A stretch of 64,000 bases of DNA from Merluccius polli (taxonomy: Eukaryota > Chordata > Actinopteri > Gadiformes > Merlucciidae): the NCBI GenBank assembly GCA_030340625.1, contig JAOPHQ010006265.1, positions 328,721 to 392,720 on the forward strand, read 5' to 3'. Below are positions 61,291 through 64,000 of this stretch, in pieces (position 1 is the first letter of the stretch; each line of letters starts with the position of its first letter). Under the pieces are notes generated by a model, which saw nothing but the letters and a program-made list of their open reading frames with translations, ran no database searches and was not told the DNA's origin. The position numbers and the translations under genes were made by a program.

Positions 61291-61316
61291 GAGTTAGTGA
61301 GTGAGTGAGTGACAGA

Positions 61317-61640
61317 CAGGCAGGCAGGCAGGCAGGCAGACAGACAAGACAGACAGAGAGACATGCAGAGACAGGCAGACAAGACAGACAGAGAGACAGG
61401 CAGCCAGACAGACAGAGAGACAGGCAGACAGGACAGACAGAGAGACAGGCAGACAGGACAGACAGAGAGACAGGCAGACAGGACAGACAGAGAGACAGGC
61501 AGAGAGACAGACAGAGACAGGCAGACAAGACAGACAGCGAGACAGGCAGACAGAAAAGACAGGCAGAGAGACAGACAGACCGAGAGAGACAGACAGACAG
61601 GCAGAGAGGCAGGCAGACAGACAGACAGACAAGACAAAAC
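61317..61640. repeat. CAGA/CAGG minisatellite
   Basis: Imperfect tandem units such as GACAGGCAGACAGGACAGACA. All long open frames across it are artefacts. Confidence 0.95.
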
Positions 61641-62047
61641 GGAGACAAGAGGAACTGAGCATCAGAGATCAGACGGAGCTGCCATTCAGAGCAACAAGAG
61701 GCACAAGGCAACATGACGCAGAGTTGGACGTTGGGGCCCTTAGTGGACATCTGGCGCCCCCTAGCGTCCACGGCGACGACACGCAGACGTGGACACTTTC
61801 GGTCCAAAGCTCAGCTAGCTCAAGATTAATTAACCACAAAAAAAAAAAACAACAACAAAAAAACACTCGCACCAAAGCCACGCGTTTTTGTGCCAAATCC
61901 CCCCCACTTAACGGGTCCCCTGGACGGGGTTTTTATTTGTGTGCGTTGGTTTTTTGTTGCGGGACACAGCGTTGGGGACGCTGTGATTTGGTTGTGTGTT
62001 TGTGTGTCTCTGTGTATGTGTGTCTGTGTTTCTGTGTGTGTGTGTGG

Positions 62048-62125
62048 GACCTGGACCTGGGGGCCCCCCTCTCTCTCTCTCTCTCTCTCGCCCCGGGACC
62101 GAGAGGGGGGCCCCAGGTCCAGGTC
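62048..62125. repeat. GC-rich inverted repeat flanking a (CT)n loop
   Basis: GACCTGGACCTGGGG at 62048-62062 is mirrored by CCCCAGGTCCAGGTC at 62111-62125. The arms extend inward through GGCCCCCCTCTC to about 25 bp with a one-base bulge. Confidence 0.93.
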
Positions 62126-62437
62126 TTCTCTCAGCCTTTGCACTTCCTGGATGTCAACACCGCCTCTACGGAGCGTGCAGCCACAGGACGCAGCAGCAGC
62201 GCACTCCCGACCCCAGCCGCCAAGGCAGCAGCAACACGCAGAGGCGTTCATTTTTCAACCCCTTTTTCCCCCTTTTCCTTTGGTTGTTATCGCCGTAGTC
62301 GTGAAGTTTAGGTGTAGTTTGCGTGTAGTTAGTTTGTAGTGTTTGCTACTCCCTCACCTCCACTGACACCGACAGCACCAACCGCCGCCGCCCACCGCCG
62401 CCGCCGAAAAAGTTTTGCGAGGGAAAACGGTTGGAAG

Positions 62438-62472
62438 ATGCAGGCCATCAAGTGTGTGGTCGTAGGGGATGG
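62438..62472 (+). CDS. rac2: Rac small GTPase, first coding exon only
   Basis: The exon encodes MQAIKCVVVGDG plus two bases and ends at a GTGAGT donor, identical in length and phase to exon 1 of RAC1/2/3. The remaining exons, with the P-loop GKT, switch regions and CAAX tail, lie beyond the right edge. Rac GTPases drive actin remodelling; RAC2 also serves the phagocyte NADPH oxidase. The exon cannot separate Rac1, 2 and 3. Divergent pairing with cyth4, as on human 22q, makes rac2 the best call. Codons following the donor do not continue a Rac frame. Confidence 0.85.
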
Positions 62473-64000
62473 GTGAGTTGGGTTCACTTTACCTCCATGC
62501 CTTTCTGGTTGCCGTACGTTGGGTTCAAAACGTTGGGGGTGAGGGTGGTGGAGGTGGTGGAGGAATGGCGAAGTCGCCGTTTATTTGGGGGGGGGGGGTT
62601 TGGTTGTGGGGTTGTCTAAGCACGGTGTACCTGTCGTCTTAGTCTCTCTCCCCCCCATCTCCCCCATTTCGTAACGTCTTTTCCCCGGTTCGTACCGCTG
62701 AAACACGTCCCTGAAAACACGTCCCCCCAACCCCGCGACACGGAGGCGAACACCGGACGCAAAAAAAAAGTTTTTTAAAAGAGTATTTTAAACAAAATGG
62801 ATGCGCGTCGGTTATAATGAGGAAGTGGCGGAAAGCGGCGTTCAGATGGACTTCTACTTTACAAGTCAACGCGTGGAAACGGTTAAAAGACAGACTCGCC
62901 CTCTGCCTCCCTCACCCCCTCCCCCCCCCCCCTACTGGTCTCTCGTCTCTTCCCCATTTGTAGTGACTAAATAAGTTCCCTCTCTCGGGATTGTTTTTAC
63001 GCCGTTTCGGTTCCTCCTTTTTGGGTTCGGGACACTTAAACTTTAGTAGGTCGTCGTCTTCGTCGTCCGGTTCAAGTTCCTCGCTTCTCTTAAAGCAAAA
63101 CGGGCCACGACTTCCTCCTCCTCCTCCCCCCCCCCCCCCCCCCGTGCGTCTCACCCTCCTGTACCTCACCCCCCACGTGTACCCGGCCTTGGTGGTGTTG
63201 CAGGGGTTCATTGGTCTGGTCTAGTCTGGTCCTAGTCTGCTCTGGTCCTGGTCTATGTGTGGGCTATTGGGTTTGGCCGGTGGTACTGTTATGGGGATTC
63301 ACTGGATGGCTAAATGACAGCAGTCTGGTGGCGTATAGGTGCAAAGGTTAAAGGGCATATTGGGGGCTTTTTTGGAAGTCGACTTGTGTTGATATTACTG
63401 GGATATATGGCCAAAATATCATGTATGATTTCTATTATAGGGCTATCTCTATGTTTGTGTTTCTGTCCACATAAAACATAATCAGTATGGTAAACTCCAT
63501 GATAAAATATATGACTTTACATTTTCTTTCAGCATTTTGTGTGTGTGTGTGTGTGTGTGTGTCGTCCCCCTCGCCCCGGTTCCCCGCGTATTTCTAATGA
63601 TGTATAATATGTTTGTGTGCATGTGTTGTGTGATCTGTGTATGCAGTGATAGTATCATCTTACTCATGTGTGATATGACGGCAGGATAAGATAGACTACA
63701 ATCTAGGAAACGCTGTGCCGAAACGCCAAATATCACCTTGCCGTAACATTCAGCGAAGGCAAACCGTCGTACCGTTACTCTGCACTGTGCGACATTTTGT
63801 TTTTGTCGACCCCCTTGGTTTAGAGTCGTGCTGCGTTTCTAGGTGGTGGCTGCTTTGACATGTAGGGTGAGGACCTCAAGCACGAGGAGGCTGAGGTGGA
63901 GTGGAGGAAGGAAGTCTCCAGCGGCGGCGGCGGCGGAGAGGGTGGTGGTGGGGGTGTGATGGGCGCACACGCAAGCTTTTTAATAATTGGATTCATGACA
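62473..64000 (+). other. rac2 intron 1 (partial)
   Basis: GC-skewed at first, with runs of T, C and G, a (TC/CTCC)n and poly-C stretch at about 63113-63143, (TG)n at about 63539-63562 and a (GGC)n tract at about 63921-63936. No second Rac exon (AVGKTCLL) is present before the window ends. Confidence 0.6.

Larger units (their letters stand above)
61021..62437. promoter_or_regulatory. Divergent cyth4-rac2 promoter region
   Basis: This 1.4-kb gap separates two divergent start codons. It contains a GGT run and a G38 homopolymer (61252-61289), a CAGACAGG-type minisatellite (about 61317-61640), a GC-rich inverted repeat (62048-62125) and a CpG-rich block with CCGCCGCCG near the rac2 ATG. The rac2 5' UTR probably occupies the right 200-300 bp. 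Shared control is plausible because both genes are leukocyte-expressed in mammals, but this is inference. Confidence 0.5.

Noticed and set aside
61317..61640. CAGA/CAGG tandem array as a CRISPR-like or coding repeat
   Set aside because: Simple minisatellite without spacers. Arg/Gln/Asp-rich frames are artefacts.

Overview
The window looks like a teleost fish chromosome segment. It holds spliced, phase-consistent vertebrate genes, fish-typical dispersed repeats (hAT and MITE-like elements, SINE-like tails, a degenerate non-LTR retrotransposon) and very dense microsatellites. I found no bacterial or viral genes, tRNA, rRNA or CRISPR array. All gene models were assembled by eye from splice signals, frame continuity and remembered family sequences, so exon ends are predictions.

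Layout from left to right. (1) About 1-30,700: radil on the minus strand, a Rap/Ras effector with RA, FHA, DIL and PDZ domains; 16 coding exons join without a frame break into about 1,177 codons. Its putative 3' UTR lies near 1,940-3,281 and a GC-rich first-exon and promoter region near 29,650-30,660. (2) About 30,700-36,600: repeat-bearing intergenic DNA with a CpG-rich patch near 32,160-32,560 that may hold a noncoding first exon of grap2. (3) 36,618-39,354: grap2 (GADS-like SH3-SH2-SH3 adaptor) on the plus strand, six coding exons, about 252 aa. (4) 40,152-47,847: fam83f on the plus strand, six coding exons, 545 aa, ending in a CAAX-type tetrapeptide. (5) 50,245-61,020: a cytohesin Arf-GEF, best cyth4, on the minus strand, 13 coding exons, 405 aa, with a degenerate LINE in one intron. 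(6) 62,438-62,472: the first coding exon of a Rac GTPase, best rac2, diverging from cyth4 and running off the right edge.

GRAP2, CYTH4 and RAC2 are leukocyte signalling genes in mammals. GRAP2-FAM83F and CYTH4-RAC2 are each neighbours on human 22q12-q13, while RADIL lies on 7p22 with CYTH3 and RAC1. The mixture here may keep an older arrangement from before the ohnologous regions sorted out. The proteins share small-GTPase and adhesion signalling: an Arf-GEF, a Rac GTPase, a Rap effector, an immune-receptor adaptor and a CK1-anchoring FAM83 protein.

I see no wholly new biological system. The more unusual signals are CA repeats placed a few nucleotides after three consecutive cyth4 donors, complementary repeats flanking cyth4 exon 8, a divergent cytohesin N-terminus, a degenerate N-terminal SH3 in grap2, several perfect inverted repeats, a hAT element with a clean 8-bp target duplication, a hairpin element carrying a RecQ-like ORF fragment, and a fam83f intron made almost wholly of a repeat.
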